Shown here: positions 63,178 to 64,000 of the stretch, piece after piece
Layout: every line of letters starts with the position of its first letter
Position numbering within the stretch: the first letter of the stretch is position 1
From: Porites lobata
Lineage: Eukaryota > Cnidaria > Anthozoa > Scleractinia > Poritidae
Direction of reading: 5' to 3'
Assembly: GCA_942486035.1 (NCBI GenBank)
Contig: CALNXK010000031.1
Span: forward strand, 875,001 to 939,000
DNA: 64,000 nt
Made by a program: the position numbers and the translations under genes
The notes under the pieces: model-generated
Told to the model about the DNA's origin: nothing
Database searches by the model: none
The model's input: the letters and a program-made list of their open reading frames with translations, nothing else

Positions 63178-64000
63178 TATGATTGGCTTTGTAGTAGGCT
63201 TGTTTATAGAGTTGAGAAGTCCCAGGTGCTATTAACAGAAGATGCTTTAAAAATATCATACAACGTATTGTTATTAAACCTTCACTATTCCCTCATTAAG
63301 AGTCAAACTTTGGTCGAACAACACTACTATTCAATACCGTAGATGTTCTCGCGTCTTCTCTAGACCCCAGGGCCCTCGCTTTTCTCCTAAGCCCCTTTAC
63401 TCTGATCTAAATCCAGCGGACTAGCTGGAGACGCGATTTTTACACACTTCGGCCTAAGTCAAACGTCAAACTTTTTATGAGACGAACCAAACTTAGTTAA
63501 GTCATAAAAAGTTCGACGTCTGGCTCAGTTAAGTTCGTCTGATTTAGTTTGGATCGTCCAACACTTACTATTTGTCTGCATCAGACGGATAGAACGTCTG
63601 AAGATCGTCTTCGGGCCAAACCTCATGCATGTGACGAACTAAACTAATAAACTAAAACTTTTATCATAATGTACATTTAGTCTCGTTTTAGAGAAAATTT
63701 ATCACTGATCTTATTCAGTTGATTGGTTCGACGAGTCCTAGGTTCCACTTCTGACTCACAGACGATCTTATCTTAACTTAGGTAGACCTAAATTAGAGTT
63801 TGTTTCGTCTCATGAAAAGTTGGACGTCCAAGATACTTGATGACCAGGTGGCTAGCCCCTGGATACCTATATCCATTCGCAACTGATTTCAGCCTTCTTT
63901 GCTGATTTTGCTTTTCCTGCCCAGGATGAATATTCTTATTTCACTGACGATTTTAGCCTGAAAATATCCTTGTTTTATTCTCAAATTATAGGTTGTAAAT
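63178..64000. repeat. Duplicated 3' flank of the CACHD1-like genes (copy 2, part 2)
   Basis: Matches about 8843-9900 (GATTGGCTTTG, GGTGCTATTAACAGAAG, the CATGAGACGAACC element at 63463-63829) and continues to the window end. It lacks the 237-bp MITE present at 9501 in copy 1. Confidence 0.85.

Overview
The window is eukaryotic nuclear DNA: genes are split by GT-AG introns, the background is AT-rich, and most of the non-coding space is transposon-derived. The protein families and repeat types fit a cnidarian, most likely an anthozoan such as a stony coral. That placement is inference from family resemblance, not from a database search. No rRNA, CRISPR or operon structure is seen.

The centrepiece is one complete plus-strand gene of 15 exons (12124-59649) encoding a 1305-residue homologue of CACHD1 (VWFA and cache domain-containing protein 1, an alpha2delta-like membrane protein of voltage-gated calcium channels). 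All splice phases join in frame. The order is signal peptide, VWA-N region, VWA with an intact MIDAS, two Cache-like regions, a Cys-rich juxtamembrane region, one transmembrane helix and a 222-residue cytoplasmic tail.

The left end holds the last two exons (2471-2667 and 7614-8393) of a second, paralogous copy of the gene. The 3' flank of this copy (8394 to about 9900) matches the 3' flank of the complete gene (59650 to the window end), so the two copies look like a tandem segmental duplication. Because the duplicates can be aligned, they date insertions. A 4.6-kb TTAA-flanked foldback element (2857-7450) and a 237-bp MITE (9501-9737) occur only in copy 1. A roughly 3.1-kb no-TSD element (about 60091-63177) occurs only in copy 2.

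Upstream of the copy-1 exons a small three-exon minus-strand gene (1736-591) encodes a protein resembling the intracellular Zn-binding domain of P2X7. It is either nested in an intron of copy 1 or sits at the duplication edge.

The introns of the complete gene are filled with mobile DNA: Penelope-like fragments (14735-15290 and 30503-30946), one non-LTR retrotransposon (about 36590-38530), and many MITEs and long foldbacks. Three elements with 9-bp target duplications look Mutator-like (22912-28282, 23784-27587 nested inside it, and 47619-51784). The outer nested one carries a fragment of a zinc-finger-like protein and a fragment of a RecQ-like helicase, so it resembles an animal Pack-MULE. 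No intact transposase was recognised.
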